From contig NZ_LZKI01000006.1 in assembly GCF_001672755.1 (NCBI RefSeq), positions 62,001 through 126,000 on the forward strand: a stretch of DNA of 64,000 nucleotides. The letters are read 5' to 3'. Positions 21,188 to 32,100 of the stretch are shown here, piece by piece (the first letter of the stretch is position 1; each line of letters starts with the position of its first letter). The position numbers and the translations under genes were made by a program. The stretch is from Mycobacterium colombiense (GTDB lineage Bacteria; Actinomycetota; Actinomycetes; Mycobacteriales; Mycobacteriaceae). The notes under the pieces were generated by a model. The model was not told the origin of the DNA. It did no database searches and worked only from the letters and a program-made list of their open reading frames with translations.

Positions 21188-21928
21188 TCAGCCCGCGGCG
21201 ACCTTGCGGTCCAGCGGTTTCAACACGCCCTCGTCGTCCGAGTCGTTTTGTTCCTCGTAGGCCGCCTCGAGAGCCTTCGGTACCTCGTCGAGGTCGCGGT
21301 ACACGCCCATCAGCTGCTCGAGGATCTTGATGCGCCGGGCCGTCGCCTCGTCGACCGCGCGCCGGGCCTTGTCCCGGTAGTGATCGGCGCCCTTTTTCGC
21401 GTCGCCGAGCAGCTGCTCGCACTCCCGCTCGGCGTCCTGGCGCGCCTTCTCGATCGCCGATTGCGTGTCGGCGCGCATCTCGGCCAGCTCGGCGTCCAGC
21501 TTCTCCTTGGTCTCCTGGTACTCGGTTTCCAGGGCTTTCTGCTGCGCGGCCATGTCGGCGAGCACGTCGTCGCGCTTTCGCTCCGCGGCTTCGGCCTCGG
21601 CCTCGGCCGCCGCGATCAGCGCATCCGCCTCGGCCCGCGCCTCGGCCTGCATCTCGGCCACCTCGTCGACCGCGCGGCTCAGCATTTTGGCCATCCGCTG
21701 CTGCACCGCGTGCGGCGACGGCGAGGTGTCCGTGAGCGCGGCCACCTCCTTGCGCAGCGCGGCCGTCTGATCGCCGGATTCCTGCAGCCGGGCGCGCAGG
21801 CTCTCGACGTCGTCGAGCAGCAGCTGCTGCTTGGTGGTCAGCATCTCGATGTGGGCATCAACCGCGGCCGCGTCGTAGCCCATGAATTTTCGAGAGAACG
21901 TCTTCACGGGTTCGGTTTTCACTGCCAA
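21188..21928 (-). CDS. DivIVA-like coiled-coil protein
   Basis: A 246-residue, almost wholly coiled-coil protein, rich in Glu, Ala and Lys from about residue 20 to 225. The N-terminal segment FSRKFMGYDAAAVDAHIEML resembles the membrane-binding/crossover segment of DivIVA/Wag31-type proteins, which mark negative membrane curvature at poles and septa. No transmembrane segment or enzyme motif is seen. It stands alone between the ycaQ-hsdM-hsdS-thyX run and dfrA. A role in cell-pole or septum organisation is plausible but unproven. Confidence 0.72.
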   Translation of the reverse strand: MAVKTEPVKTFSRKFMGYDAAAVDAHIEMLTTKQQLLLDDVESLRARLQESGDQTAALRKEVAALTDTSPSPHAVQQRMAKMLSRAVDEVAEMQAEARAEADALIAAAEAEAEAAERKRDDVLADMAAQQKALETEYQETKEKLDAELAEMRADTQSAIEKARQDAERECEQLLGDAKKGADHYRDKARRAVDEATARRIKILEQLMGVYRDLDEVPKALEAAYEEQNDSDDEGVLKPLDRKVAAG

Positions 21929-21994
21929 TTCCCCCTTCTCTCCAAACGCCTGGTTGACGCTGTGCGCCCCGCCCCCGCGTCCGAGTATGTCAGG

Positions 21995-23381
<1,387 letters not shown>

Positions 23382-23392
23382 GCCGCCAGCTT

Positions 23393-23504
23393 AGCGGCGA
23401 TCGCAAGCGCGGCGTGGCCGGGCGCGGCGGGTCGGCGCCAATGAATTCAGCGGCGATCGCAAGCGCGGCGTGGCCGGGCGCGGCGGGTCGGCGCCGATGA
23501 ATTT
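23393..23504. repeat. Two tandem 56-bp GC-rich repeats
   Basis: Bases 23393-23448 and 23449-23504 are the same 56-bp unit, differing only at one internal A/G and at the last base (C/T). Each contains GGCGATCGCAAGCGCGGC with the palindromic core GCGATCGC. They fill most of the divergent spacer between thyA (minus) and the dienelactone hydrolase (plus), so they lie in or near both promoters. A related interrupted copy lies at 13927-13974. Confidence 0.9.
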
Positions 23505-23535
23505 ACCTCTAGGCCCGCGGAGTAGAACGGGTGCC

Positions 23536-24285
23536 ATGCCGAACATCATCGACGTCGTCACCACCCCCGATGGCACCTGCACGGTGCACCTGTTCACCCC
23601 CGACGGCCCGGAATCCCAAGTGCCGTGGCCCGGTGTGGTCATGTATCCCGACGCCGGCGGCGTGCGCGACACGTTCCAGCAGATGGCCGCCAAGCTGTCC
23701 GGCTTCGGCTACACGGTGCTGCTTCCCGACGTTTACTACCGCACCGCGGACTGGACGCCGTTCGACATGGCGACCGTGTTCAGCGACGAGAAGGAGCGCG
23801 GGCGCCTGTTCTCGATGATCGGCAGCGTCACCCCGGACCGGATGGCCGCCGACGCCGGCGCGTTCTTCGACTATCTGGCCGCCCGTCCGGAGGTGGTCGG
23901 CGAGCGATTCGGGGTGTGCGGCTATTGCATGGGCGGCCGGACGTCGCTGATGGTGGCCGGGCGGGTGCCCGACCGGGTGGCCGCGGCGGCGTCCTTCCAC
24001 GGCGGCGGCCTGGTGGCCGACACCGACGACAGCCCGCACCTGCTGGCCGACCGGATGAGCGCCACGGTGTACGTGGGCGGCGCCCAGAACGACGCGTCGT
24101 TCACCGCCGGTGACGCCGAGCGGCTCGACAAGGCGCTGACGGCGGCCGGCGTCGAGCACACCATCGAGTGGTATTCGGCCGGCCACGGGTTCGCGGTTCC
24201 GGACAACGCGCCGTACGACGCCGCCGCGGCCGAGCGGCATTGGGACGCGATGACGGAGCTGTTCGCGTCGGCGCTACCGCGCTAA
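23536..24285 (+). CDS. Dienelactone hydrolase family protein
   Basis: An alpha/beta-hydrolase of 249 residues (Rv2765-like). The nucleophile elbow carries cysteine, as in dienelactone hydrolases: Cys131 in GVCGYCMGGRTS. The catalytic His is in YSAGHGFAVPD. An Asp/Glu partner probably lies in the TVYVGGAQNDASF region. The ATG at 23536 (MPNIIDVVTTPDG) matches the family; the track-like upstream extension to 23470 falls in the repeat. Its last 12 bp overlap the convergent glycosyltransferase. The true substrate is unknown. Confidence 0.88.
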   Translation: MPNIIDVVTTPDGTCTVHLFTPDGPESQVPWPGVVMYPDAGGVRDTFQQMAAKLSGFGYTVLLPDVYYRTADWTPFDMATVFSDEKERGRLFSMIGSVTPDRMAADAGAFFDYLAARPEVVGERFGVCGYCMGGRTSLMVAGRVPDRVAAAASFHGGGLVADTDDSPHLLADRMSATVYVGGAQNDASFTAGDAERLDKALTAAGVEHTIEWYSAGHGFAVPDNAPYDAAAAERHWDAMTELFASALPR

Positions 24286-25488
24286 CGCGGTCATCAGCAG
24301 CGTCGCGGCCACCGTGGTGCCGTCGGTGCGGATCGTGGCGGCCACGGATCTCGCCCGCGCACAGGTCCGGTCGGTCAGCACCGCCTTGAGCGCGGTCGAC
24401 AGCGACTCGGTGGTCGGGGCGGGGCCGTCATGGGCGGCGCCGATGCCCAGGTCGCGCACCCGGGTCGCCCAATAGGGCTGGTCAGCCCCCTGGGGTATCA
24501 CCACCTGCGGCGCGCCGGCCCGGGCGGCCGCCGTCGTGGTGCCGGCGCCGCCGTGGTGCACGACGGCGGCGACCCGCCCGAACAGCGCCTGGTGGTTGAC
24601 CTCGCCGACGGCCACGCAGTCGTCCCGACCGTCGATCGGGGCCAGGTCGGCCCAGCCGCGCGAGACCACGGCCCGGCGGCCCTGCGCGCGGACCGCCTCG
24701 ATGGCCGTCCGCGCGATGTCATGCGAGGCGCGCATCGGCATGCTGCCGAAGCCCACATAGACCGGCGGTGTGCCCGCGTCGAGGAATTCGATTAACTCGG
24801 GCGGCAGCGGGCGTTCGTCGCGCAGCAGCCAGGCGCCGGTTTGGACGACGTCGAGCTCGGCGGGCTGCCATGGATCCAGGATCGGATCGGTCGCCAGCCA
24901 CGGGCGGTCGGTCAGCGCGTAGTCGCGCAGGTTGTCCAGCGGCGGCAGTCCGATCGCCGCCCGGTGACCGTCGAGCGTCGCGCCGAACGGCTCCTGCATG
25001 TGCAGGCCGTCGAGTTGCCACAGCAGCAGGTTGTCGACCGTGCCCGGCGGGAACGGCCCGTTGGCGTACGTCGGCGGCGGGTGGTGCGGCGACGGCAGGA
25101 TGGTGGGCTGGTAGCTGACGTAGACGTAGCGGATCCCCAGGCTTTCGGCCACCGATCGGGCGGCGGCGGCGGCCGGCGGGAAGCCCGCCACCACCATCGC
25201 GTCGCAGCCCTCGGCCGCGGCGGCCACGGCGTCGAATTGCACGGCGATCAGTGCGTCCAGGTGCCGGCGCAGGTCCGCCTCCGACGGCGTCGCCCCGGTC
25301 TTCATCGCTCGCAGTGAGTCGCCGAACGGCAGCAGCGGCACCTCGACACGGGCCAGCAGCTCGACGAATTCTGCGTCCGGCGGCGCGCTCACCCGCGCGT
25401 CAACGCCGAGCGCCCGCAGGTGCACCGCGAGCGCGGCGAGCGGTTCGACACCTCCGCGCGAGTCGTACGCCGACAGCAACACCCGCAT
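24274..25488 (-). CDS. GT1 glycosyltransferase (glycopeptidolipid Gtf-like)
   Basis: A 404-residue GT-B enzyme of the UDP/TDP-sugar glycosyltransferase family, similar in style to the Gtf enzymes that decorate mycobacterial glycopeptidolipids (Rv1524/Rv1526c type). The N-terminus is MRVLLSAYDSRGGVEPLAAL. The donor-site signature is VVHHGGAGTTTAAARAGAPQ followed by VIPQGADQPYWATRV, with the Asp-Gln pair that reads the sugar. The ATG at 25488 is preferred over 25518. No other glycolipid genes are adjacent, so the acceptor is open. Confidence 0.85.
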   Translation of the reverse strand: MRVLLSAYDSRGGVEPLAALAVHLRALGVDARVSAPPDAEFVELLARVEVPLLPFGDSLRAMKTGATPSEADLRRHLDALIAVQFDAVAAAAEGCDAMVVAGFPPAAAAARSVAESLGIRYVYVSYQPTILPSPHHPPPTYANGPFPPGTVDNLLLWQLDGLHMQEPFGATLDGHRAAIGLPPLDNLRDYALTDRPWLATDPILDPWQPAELDVVQTGAWLLRDERPLPPELIEFLDAGTPPVYVGFGSMPMRASHDIARTAIEAVRAQGRRAVVSRGWADLAPIDGRDDCVAVGEVNHQALFGRVAAVVHHGGAGTTTAAARAGAPQVVIPQGADQPYWATRVRDLGIGAAHDGPAPTTESLSTALKAVLTDRTCARARSVAATIRTDGTTVAATLLMTALAR

Positions 25489-25641
25489 TCGCGTCACTCC
25501 CACCTGCCTGGTCGGCAAACTCTATCGCCGGCCGGGCGCCGGGGTACCGGCCTCGCAGCAAATTCCAGCGCCCCGGCCGGCTTTTCGCCAGCGCACGCGT
25601 AAAAATCACCGCGAGCTCAAACATGGCAGCGGCGCCGAACC

Positions 25642-26745
25642 TCAGAAGGCCGGCAGGTCCACCAATTCGGCCAGGCGGGCGCGGTGACGGTAGGCGGTGC
25701 CGAATGCCAACTGGTCGCTCTTGGCCCGCTTGAGGTACAGGTGTGCCGGATATTCCCAGGTCATCCCGATGCCGCCGTGCAACTGCACGCACTCCTCGGC
25801 GGCGTGCACGGCGACATCGCTGCAGTAGGCCTGGGCGATGGCCGCCGCCGCATCCGCGTCGGTGCCGTCTCCGGCGCAGGTGTCGGCCGCGTAGCGGGCC
25901 GCGGCCGTCGCCGCACCGACCTCGAACCACAGGTCGGCCAGCCGGTGCTTGATCGCCTGGTAGGAGCCGATCGTGCGGCCGAATTGCCTGCGCTCCCTGG
26001 CGTACTCCAGTGTGGTCTCGAAGCACCATTGGGCGACCCCGAGTTGCTCGGACGCCAGCAGGGCCGCCCCAGTCCGGATGGCTTCGGCGATCGGCGCGTC
26101 GCCGGCCCCGACCCGGGACGACGGAGATCCCGAAAACGACACGGTGGCAAGGGGTCTGGTCATGTCCAGCGCGAGCGCCGGGGAAATTTGCACGCCCGCC
26201 GCGTCGCGGGCGACGGTGTGTAGCTCGAGCCCGTCGCTCCCGGCGACCGGGACCACCAGCACATCGGCGGCGTCGGCCCCGGCCACGCTGGTGACCGTCC
26301 CGCTCAGCCCGTCGGCGCCGCCGCTCACGCCCGTGATCGGGTCGCCCGGTGCGCTCGACAGCGGCACCACCAACGCCGCCGTCAGCTCGCCCTGGGCCAG
26401 CGCCGACACGGTCTCGGTGTCACCGGCCCGCAGCAGCGCGATCGTGGCGAGGACCGCGCTGGGCAGGAACGGCACCGGCGCCACGGCCCGGCCGATCTCC
26501 TCCATGACCACGGCGGCCTCGCGGGCGCTGGCGTCGGCGCCGCCCAGCGACTCCGGAACCAGCAGGCCGGCCACACCCAGTTCGGTGGCCAGCGTGCGCC
26601 ACACTCCCGAAAAGTCTTGCGGTTGCGGGCCATAGATACGCGTGACCGTTTCGGGTGGGCACCGCTCGGCGAACAGCTGACGGACGCCGGCCCGCAATGC
26701 ATCTTCGGTGTCGGAGTACAACAGGTCGGCGGTGTGTGCGCTCAT
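25642..26745 (-). CDS. Acyl-CoA dehydrogenase (FadE), smaller partner
   Basis: A 367-residue flavoprotein of the acyl-CoA dehydrogenase family. The C-terminal helical domain has the FAD-contact segment ARERRQFGRTIGSYQAIKHR and QLHGGIGMTWEYPAHLYLKR. The middle beta domain is degenerate and lacks the usual SEP/GAGSD-type binding loop. Such proteins often pair with a canonical FadE to form an alpha2beta2 heterotetramer. It is the last gene of the fabG-fadE-fadE run, and its ATG overlaps the upstream fadE stop (ATGA). The substrate is probably an acyl- or sterol-derived CoA ester. Confidence 0.87.
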   Translation of the reverse strand: MSAHTADLLYSDTEDALRAGVRQLFAERCPPETVTRIYGPQPQDFSGVWRTLATELGVAGLLVPESLGGADASAREAAVVMEEIGRAVAPVPFLPSAVLATIALLRAGDTETVSALAQGELTAALVVPLSSAPGDPITGVSGGADGLSGTVTSVAGADAADVLVVPVAGSDGLELHTVARDAAGVQISPALALDMTRPLATVSFSGSPSSRVGAGDAPIAEAIRTGAALLASEQLGVAQWCFETTLEYARERRQFGRTIGSYQAIKHRLADLWFEVGAATAAARYAADTCAGDGTDADAAAAIAQAYCSDVAVHAAEECVQLHGGIGMTWEYPAHLYLKRAKSDQLAFGTAYRHRARLAELVDLPAF

Positions 26746-27941
26746 CGGGGCAGGTCCTTCCACGCGACGTCTTTGTCGACACGATGTTCACCCGGCAGGC
26801 CGAGGATGCGCTCGGAGATGGTATTGCGCAGGATTTCTGACGTGCCGCCTTCGATCGAGTTGCCGCGCGCCCGCAGGTAGCGGTAGCCGGGCCCGCGACC
26901 GACCAGGTCGACCGTCTCGGGCCTGCGCATGGTCCAGTCGTCGTAGTACAGCCCGGATTCGCCGTGCAGCTCGATCTCGAAGCCCGAAATCGCTTGCGCC
27001 AGTTTGGCGAAAGCCACCTTCATGCCGGCGCCCTCAGGGCCGGGCTGACCGGTGGCCGCCTGTTGCCGCAACCGTTCACCGGCGAGCCGAAAGACCTCCG
27101 CCTCGACCCACAGCCGCATCAGCTGGTCGTGCATCGCGGGGTTGCGCAGTGCGGGCTCGTCGCGCCAGGCCGCGGTGACCTTGCCGATGTGGCCGCCTTC
27201 TCGCGGGACGCCGGCACGCGACCCGATGGCGACGCGTTCGTTGTTGAGCGTGGTGGTCGCGACCCGCCAGCCGCCGCCCTCCGGGCCGAGGCGATTGGCA
27301 TCGGGCACCCGGACGTCGGTGAGGAACACCTCGTTGAATTCCGCCTCGCCGGTGATCTGTCGCAACGGCCGGATATCGACCCCCGGTTGCGTCAGGTCGC
27401 AGAGGAAGTAGGTCAGACCGTGGTGTTTCGGCACGGTCGGATCGGTCCGGGCGACCAGGATGGCCATCTGCGCGTGTTGCGCCTGCGAGGTCCACACCTT
27501 CTGCCCGTTGACAATCCAGTCTTGGGGGTTATGGGCGTCTCGCACCGCACGGGTGGCAACCCCGGCCAGGTCGGATCCGGCGCCAGGCTCGCTGAACAGC
27601 TGGCAGTAGATCTGCTCACCGGTGAACAACGGGCGCAGGAACTTTCGCTTCTGCTCGTCCGTGCCGAAGGCCGCGATCGTGGGCGCCGCCATGCCCATGC
27701 CGATGTAATTCTTGCGGGTGCCGCCCACCGGCGCGCCGGCGGCGGCCAGCCGGGCGTCGACGCGCTCCTGAGCGGTGCGCGGCAGATCGAGCCCGCCGAA
27801 GCCGTGCGGTAGATGTACCCAGGCCAGCCCCGCATCGTATTGTGCGCCAAGGAAATCCCGTGGGTCGCTGGTCGCCGGATCGTGTTCGTCGAGCAGGGCC
27901 TGCACCCGCGCGTCCAGGTCGGCCGTATCGACGGCGGTCAT
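26742..27941 (-). CDS. Acyl-CoA dehydrogenase (FadE), canonical partner
   Basis: A 399-residue acyl-CoA dehydrogenase. The substrate/FAD loop is QLFSEPGAGSDLAGVATRA, the middle domain has WIVNGQKVWTSQAQHA, and the C-terminus has SIEGGTSEILRNTISERILG. The glutamate in EGGTSEIL is at the position of the usual catalytic base region. It starts at the ATG at 27941, overlapping the fabG TGA by 4 bp, and overlaps the next fadE likewise, so all three are coupled. The pairing of a canonical and a degenerate FadE suggests a heteromeric enzyme. Confidence 0.9.
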   Translation of the reverse strand: MTAVDTADLDARVQALLDEHDPATSDPRDFLGAQYDAGLAWVHLPHGFGGLDLPRTAQERVDARLAAAGAPVGGTRKNYIGMGMAAPTIAAFGTDEQKRKFLRPLFTGEQIYCQLFSEPGAGSDLAGVATRAVRDAHNPQDWIVNGQKVWTSQAQHAQMAILVARTDPTVPKHHGLTYFLCDLTQPGVDIRPLRQITGEAEFNEVFLTDVRVPDANRLGPEGGGWRVATTTLNNERVAIGSRAGVPREGGHIGKVTAAWRDEPALRNPAMHDQLMRLWVEAEVFRLAGERLRQQAATGQPGPEGAGMKVAFAKLAQAISGFEIELHGESGLYYDDWTMRRPETVDLVGRGPGYRYLRARGNSIEGGTSEILRNTISERILGLPGEHRVDKDVAWKDLPR

Positions 27942-28720
27942 TGGCCGCCGCCCGGGGCGGACTGGAATCCCTGTGCGGCGCCCAGCAGCAGGCCACCGTC
28001 GATCACCATGGTTTCGCCGGTGATCCAGCTGGCCGCGTCGGAGACCAGGAAGCCGACGGCCGCGGCCACGTCGATCGGCTCCCCGATGCGCCCGAGCGCG
28101 ATCGACGACGCCAGCGGGTCCTCGTGGTCCTTCCACAGCGCCTCTGCGAGCCGGGTGCGCACCACACCCGGGCATATCGCATTGACCCTGATACGTGGCG
28201 AAAGTTCCAGCGCCAGTTGCTTCGTGACGTGGATCAGCGCGGCCTTGGTGGCGTTGTACATCCCCATCGCCGGCGATTGATGCAGGCCGCCGATGGAAGC
28301 CGTGTTGACGATCGCCCCGCCGTGCTCACCCATCCACGACTTGACCACGAGTGAGGTCCACAGCAGCGGTGCCCACAGGTTGACATCGAAGATCTTGGTG
28401 AAGCGGGCGTGATCCTGGTCGATCAGCGGACCGTATGCCGGATTGGTTCCGGCGTTGTTGATCAGGATGTCGACGCTGCCGAAACGCTCCAATGTGAGCT
28501 CGACGCAGCGGCGCGCCGCGTCCTCGTCGACCGCGTGGGCGCCCACCCCGAGGGCCTGCTTCCCCACCTGGGCGGCGGCCTCGTCGGCGGCCTCCTGCTT
28601 GCGCGCGGTGAGCACCACGTTGGCCCCCGCGGCCGCCAGCTGCTGGGCGATCGACAGCCCGATTCCGCGCGACGCGCCGGTGATGATCGCGGTGCGGCCG
28701 GTCAGATCTTGTGAGGTCAT
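27938..28720 (-). CDS. fabG: Short-chain dehydrogenase FabG (Rv2766c homolog)
   Basis: A 260-residue SDR. The cofactor loop is ITGASRGIGLSIAQ. The Asn of NNAGTNPAYGP, the Ser of VNTASIGG and the YNATKAAL motif form the active site, and CPGVVRTRLAEALW follows. The ATG at 28720 (MTSQDLTGRTA) gives the same length as the M. tuberculosis protein. In M. tuberculosis the enzyme is described as a promiscuous 3-oxoacyl reductase. Here it leads a coupled unit with two acyl-CoA dehydrogenases, pointing to beta-oxidation-type chemistry. Confidence 0.92.
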   Translation of the reverse strand: MTSQDLTGRTAIITGASRGIGLSIAQQLAAAGANVVLTARKQEAADEAAAQVGKQALGVGAHAVDEDAARRCVELTLERFGSVDILINNAGTNPAYGPLIDQDHARFTKIFDVNLWAPLLWTSLVVKSWMGEHGGAIVNTASIGGLHQSPAMGMYNATKAALIHVTKQLALELSPRIRVNAICPGVVRTRLAEALWKDHEDPLASSIALGRIGEPIDVAAAVGFLVSDAASWITGETMVIDGGLLLGAAQGFQSAPGGGQ

Positions 28721-28833
28721 GGTGTCGGGCCTTCCGTCGCGGTGAGAGCCGCCGTTGCGCAGCGGGAACTTCGGTTGCTGTCGAATTTTATTCGCGATGT
28801 TTTGAACATGTGTTGAGGTGGTATGCCACGCGC

Positions 28834-29184
28834 ATGCTATCGAAATTGACACTCATGAAACCGCTGGTTGTTGCCGGGGCTGTCGCTGCGGCCATCGCCG
28901 CCGCGCCTGCGGCCGCTGCCGACGTCTACGTCGCCGGACCAGCCGCCAATTCCCCCGCGCCGACCCACGTGACCTTCAAGGACGACCCGGGCGGCGGCGG
29001 CTGCGACGCCAACGGAAACTGCGGCTCCGGTGGCCAGTTCAACGGTCCCGGCGGAGGTCCCGGCGGCCAGGGCTGCGTTCCGGGCGTCGGCTGCGGCTCG
29101 GGCGGTCAGAACGCGGGCCCGGGCGGCATCCCGGGCGGCACCGGCTGCCTGCCGGGCGTCGGCTGCGGCTCCGGCCACGCGTAA
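28834..29184 (+). CDS. Small secreted Gly/Cys-repeat protein
   Basis: I do not recognise a named family. The 116-residue product has a signal peptide (MLSKLTLMKP, a hydrophobic Ala/Val core, cleavage near APAAAA-DVYV at residue 29). The mature part has a short linker and then three units with a 24-residue period: Cys57/Cys63, Cys81/Cys87 and Cys105/Cys111. Each pair is CX5C followed by GSGG, with GPGG-PGG between units. All six cysteines are in the repeats. An in-frame ATG at 28855 would also keep a signal peptide. It is divergent from the fabG-fadE unit and convergent with the carboxylase. Confidence 0.8.
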   Translation: MLSKLTLMKPLVVAGAVAAAIAAAPAAAADVYVAGPAANSPAPTHVTFKDDPGGGGCDANGNCGSGGQFNGPGGGPGGQGCVPGVGCGSGGQNAGPGGIPGGTGCLPGVGCGSGHA

Positions 29185-29197
29185 TCGCTGAATCCCC

Positions 29198-32100
29198 TCA
29201 GCCTCCCGAGAGCCTGGTGATCCAGGCCCGGGAGGCTGCTGGGTCTATGACGTCGTCCAGTTCGAACGTGGTGGCCGCCCGCAGCGCCTTACCGTGCTCG
29301 TAGGCCGCGGCCACCAGGCGCTCGAACAGGCTCTGCCGCTCGGCGGGATCTTCGACTGCCGCCAGCTCTTTGCTGAACCCAAGGCGCACAGCGCCTTCCA
29401 GGCCCATGCCGCCGATCTCGCCCGTCGGCCAGGCAACGGTGAAGTGCGGCGCGCGGAATGAACCGCCGGCCATCGCCATCGCGCCGAGCCCATATCCCTT
29501 GCGCAAGATGATCATTCCCAGCGGCACCGTCAGCCGGGCACCCAGGACGAACATCCGCCCGAACCGGCGAACCGCCGCTTGAATCTCCGCGTCGGGCCCG
29601 ACCATGAAGCCCGGGGTGTCGCACAACGAGATCACCGGCAGCCCAAACGATTCGCACAGGTTAAGGAAGTCGCCCACCTTGTCGGCCGCCTCGGCGTCGA
29701 TCGCGCCACCCAGGTGGTGGGTGCTGTTGGCGATCAACCCGTACGGCACTCCCTCGACGCGCACCAGCGCGGTGACGATGCCCACGCCGTAGTCCGGCCG
29801 CAGCTCCAGCACCGAACCCACGTCGACGATCGCCTCGACGGCCCGATGCACGTCGTAGGCGCGTAACCGGTTCTGCGGCACCACATGCCGGGCCAGCCGC
29901 GGATCGGGCGCCGTCCAGTCGCTCAGGGTGCCCTGAAAATACGAGAGGTATTGCCTGGCCAGCTCGACCGCGTGCGACTCGTCCCGGGCGACCAGGCTGA
30001 CCACGCCGTTGCGGCGCTGCACCCCGATCGGCCCGATCGCCTCCGGCGGATACACGCCCAGCCCGCCGCCCTCGATCATCGCCGGGCCGCCCATCCCGAT
30101 GTTCGCGTCCGGCGTTGCGATGATCACGTCGCACACGCCGGCCAGCGCGGCGTTGCCGGCGAAGCATCGGCCCGATACGACCGACACCAGCGGCACTTTG
30201 CCACTCAACGCCGCCAGCATCCGGAAGGTCGGGACGTCCAGCCCGGCGGCACCGCCGACGTCGGTGTCCCCCGGCCTGCCTCCGCCGCCTTCAGCGAACA
30301 GCACCACCGGCAACTGCTTTCGCGCGGCGAGGTCGAACACGCGGTCGGTCTTGGCGTGGTTGCGCATGCCCTGCGTACCGGCCAGCACGGTGTAGTCGTA
30401 GGACACCACCACGGCCTGCGCCGCGGCCCGCCCGAACCGGTCCGCGCCGATGGTGGCCAGCCCGGCGACCAGTCCGTCGGCCGGGGTGTTGGCGATCAGG
30501 TCCTCTTCGGAGCGGCGGCTGCGCTGCGCCGCAATGGCCAGCGCACCGTACTCGACGAAGCTGTCGGGATCGATGAGGTCGGCGATGTTCTCCCGCGCGG
30601 TGCGCCGGCCTCGGCTGTGCCGCTTGGCGACCGCGGCCTGGCGGCCCTCGTCCAGCGTCAGGGAATGCCGGTGTAAAACCTCGTCCAGGTCGGCTCGTGG
30701 CCGGTCGAGATCGGTCGCGGCCGAAAGAGACTCGCCGCCTCCAGGCGCCTCCGTGCGGGTGAAGACCAGCAGCGGGTCTCCGGTCCCGACCACTTGCCCG
30801 GGCGTGACCAGGACCCGCACGGTTCGCAGTGCGTCCGGCGCGACGAGCACGTGCTGCATCTTCATCGCTTCCAGGACGACCAGCTGGCCACCCGCGACGT
30901 ATTCGGCTCCCTCGGCCGCCACCTCGACCACGGTCCCGGCCAGCTGCGCGCGCAGCGCATCCTCGCCGGGATAGAGCTCCACCGCCGCCACCCGAGGTCC
31001 CTGCCCGTGCGACTGCGCGGCGCGGGCCAGTTCGGGCAGCCTGTCGTCGAGGAAACCGGTGCCCACCCACCCCGATTCGATCCGGTCGTCGGTCAGCAGC
31101 TCGCGCAGGAATCCGATGTTGGTGTGGACGCCCTCGATGTCGAATTCGGCCAGCGCGTTGCGCGCCTTGCGCACCGCCGCCTGCCACGATGATCCGTGCA
31201 CGTCCACGATGAGCTTGGCCAGCAGCGAATCGTACTGGGGACTGATCACCAGCCCCGCCCGGCCGTACGTGTCGACGCGAACGCCGGGGCCGCTGGGCGG
31301 GGAGAAGGCGGTGAGCGTGCCGGCCGAGGGAATGACGGAGAAGTCGGGCCCGAAGGTTTCCGTGTTGACCCTGAGCTGAATGGCGATGCCGCGGCGAGCG
31401 GCCGGCTCGCCGATGACTTCCATTCCGTCGGAGGCGATTCCGGGGGCCAGCCCCAGCTGGTAGACGGACGCCCCGCCGGCGATGGCCAGCTGGACGGCCA
31501 CCAGGTCGAGCCCGGTGGTTTGCTCGGTGACGGTGTGCTCGACCTGGATGCGCGGGTTGACCTCGAGGAAAACGAATTCGTCCCCGGTGACCAGGAATTC
31601 GACGGTGGCCAGCCCCCGCAGGCCCACGCGCGCGCACAGCCGCACCGCCGCCTGGTGCAGGGCCCTGCGCAATTCGTCCGAAAGACCTTGGGCAGGAGCG
31701 ATTTCGACCAGCTTCTGGTAGCGCCGCTGGATGCTACAGTCGCGGTCGCCGACGGCGTGCGCGTGTGTCTGGTGCCCGGCGGGCGCGGCGACGACCTGCA
31801 CCTCGATGTGGCGGGCGTCGGCGAGCAGCGCCTCGGCGAACAGCGCGGGGTCGCCGAACCCCAACCGCGCTTCGGCGGCACAGCGCTGGTAGGCGTCGTC
31901 GATCTGATCGGCGCTGTGCACCTTGCGCATTCCGCGCCCTCCGCCGCCGGCGAGGGCCTTGATCATGATGCCGCCGGCGTGCGCGGCGAAGAATGCCTTG
32001 ATGTCCTCGACACTGCTCGGCCCCTCGGTCGCGGGCAGCACCGGCACCCCGGCGGCCATCGCGGCGCCGCGGGCCGACGTCTTGTTGCCGAGCAGCTCGA

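Noticed and set aside
28801..28818. SOS-like sequence upstream of the Gly/Cys gene
   Set aside because: TTGAACATGTGTTGAG matches the mycobacterial LexA consensus at only about 9 of 12 positions, lower than the two sites kept.
30291..31637. 448-residue minus-strand frame inside the carboxylase
   Set aside because: It is an Arg/Gly-rich alternative frame of the carboxylase gene, which is intact.
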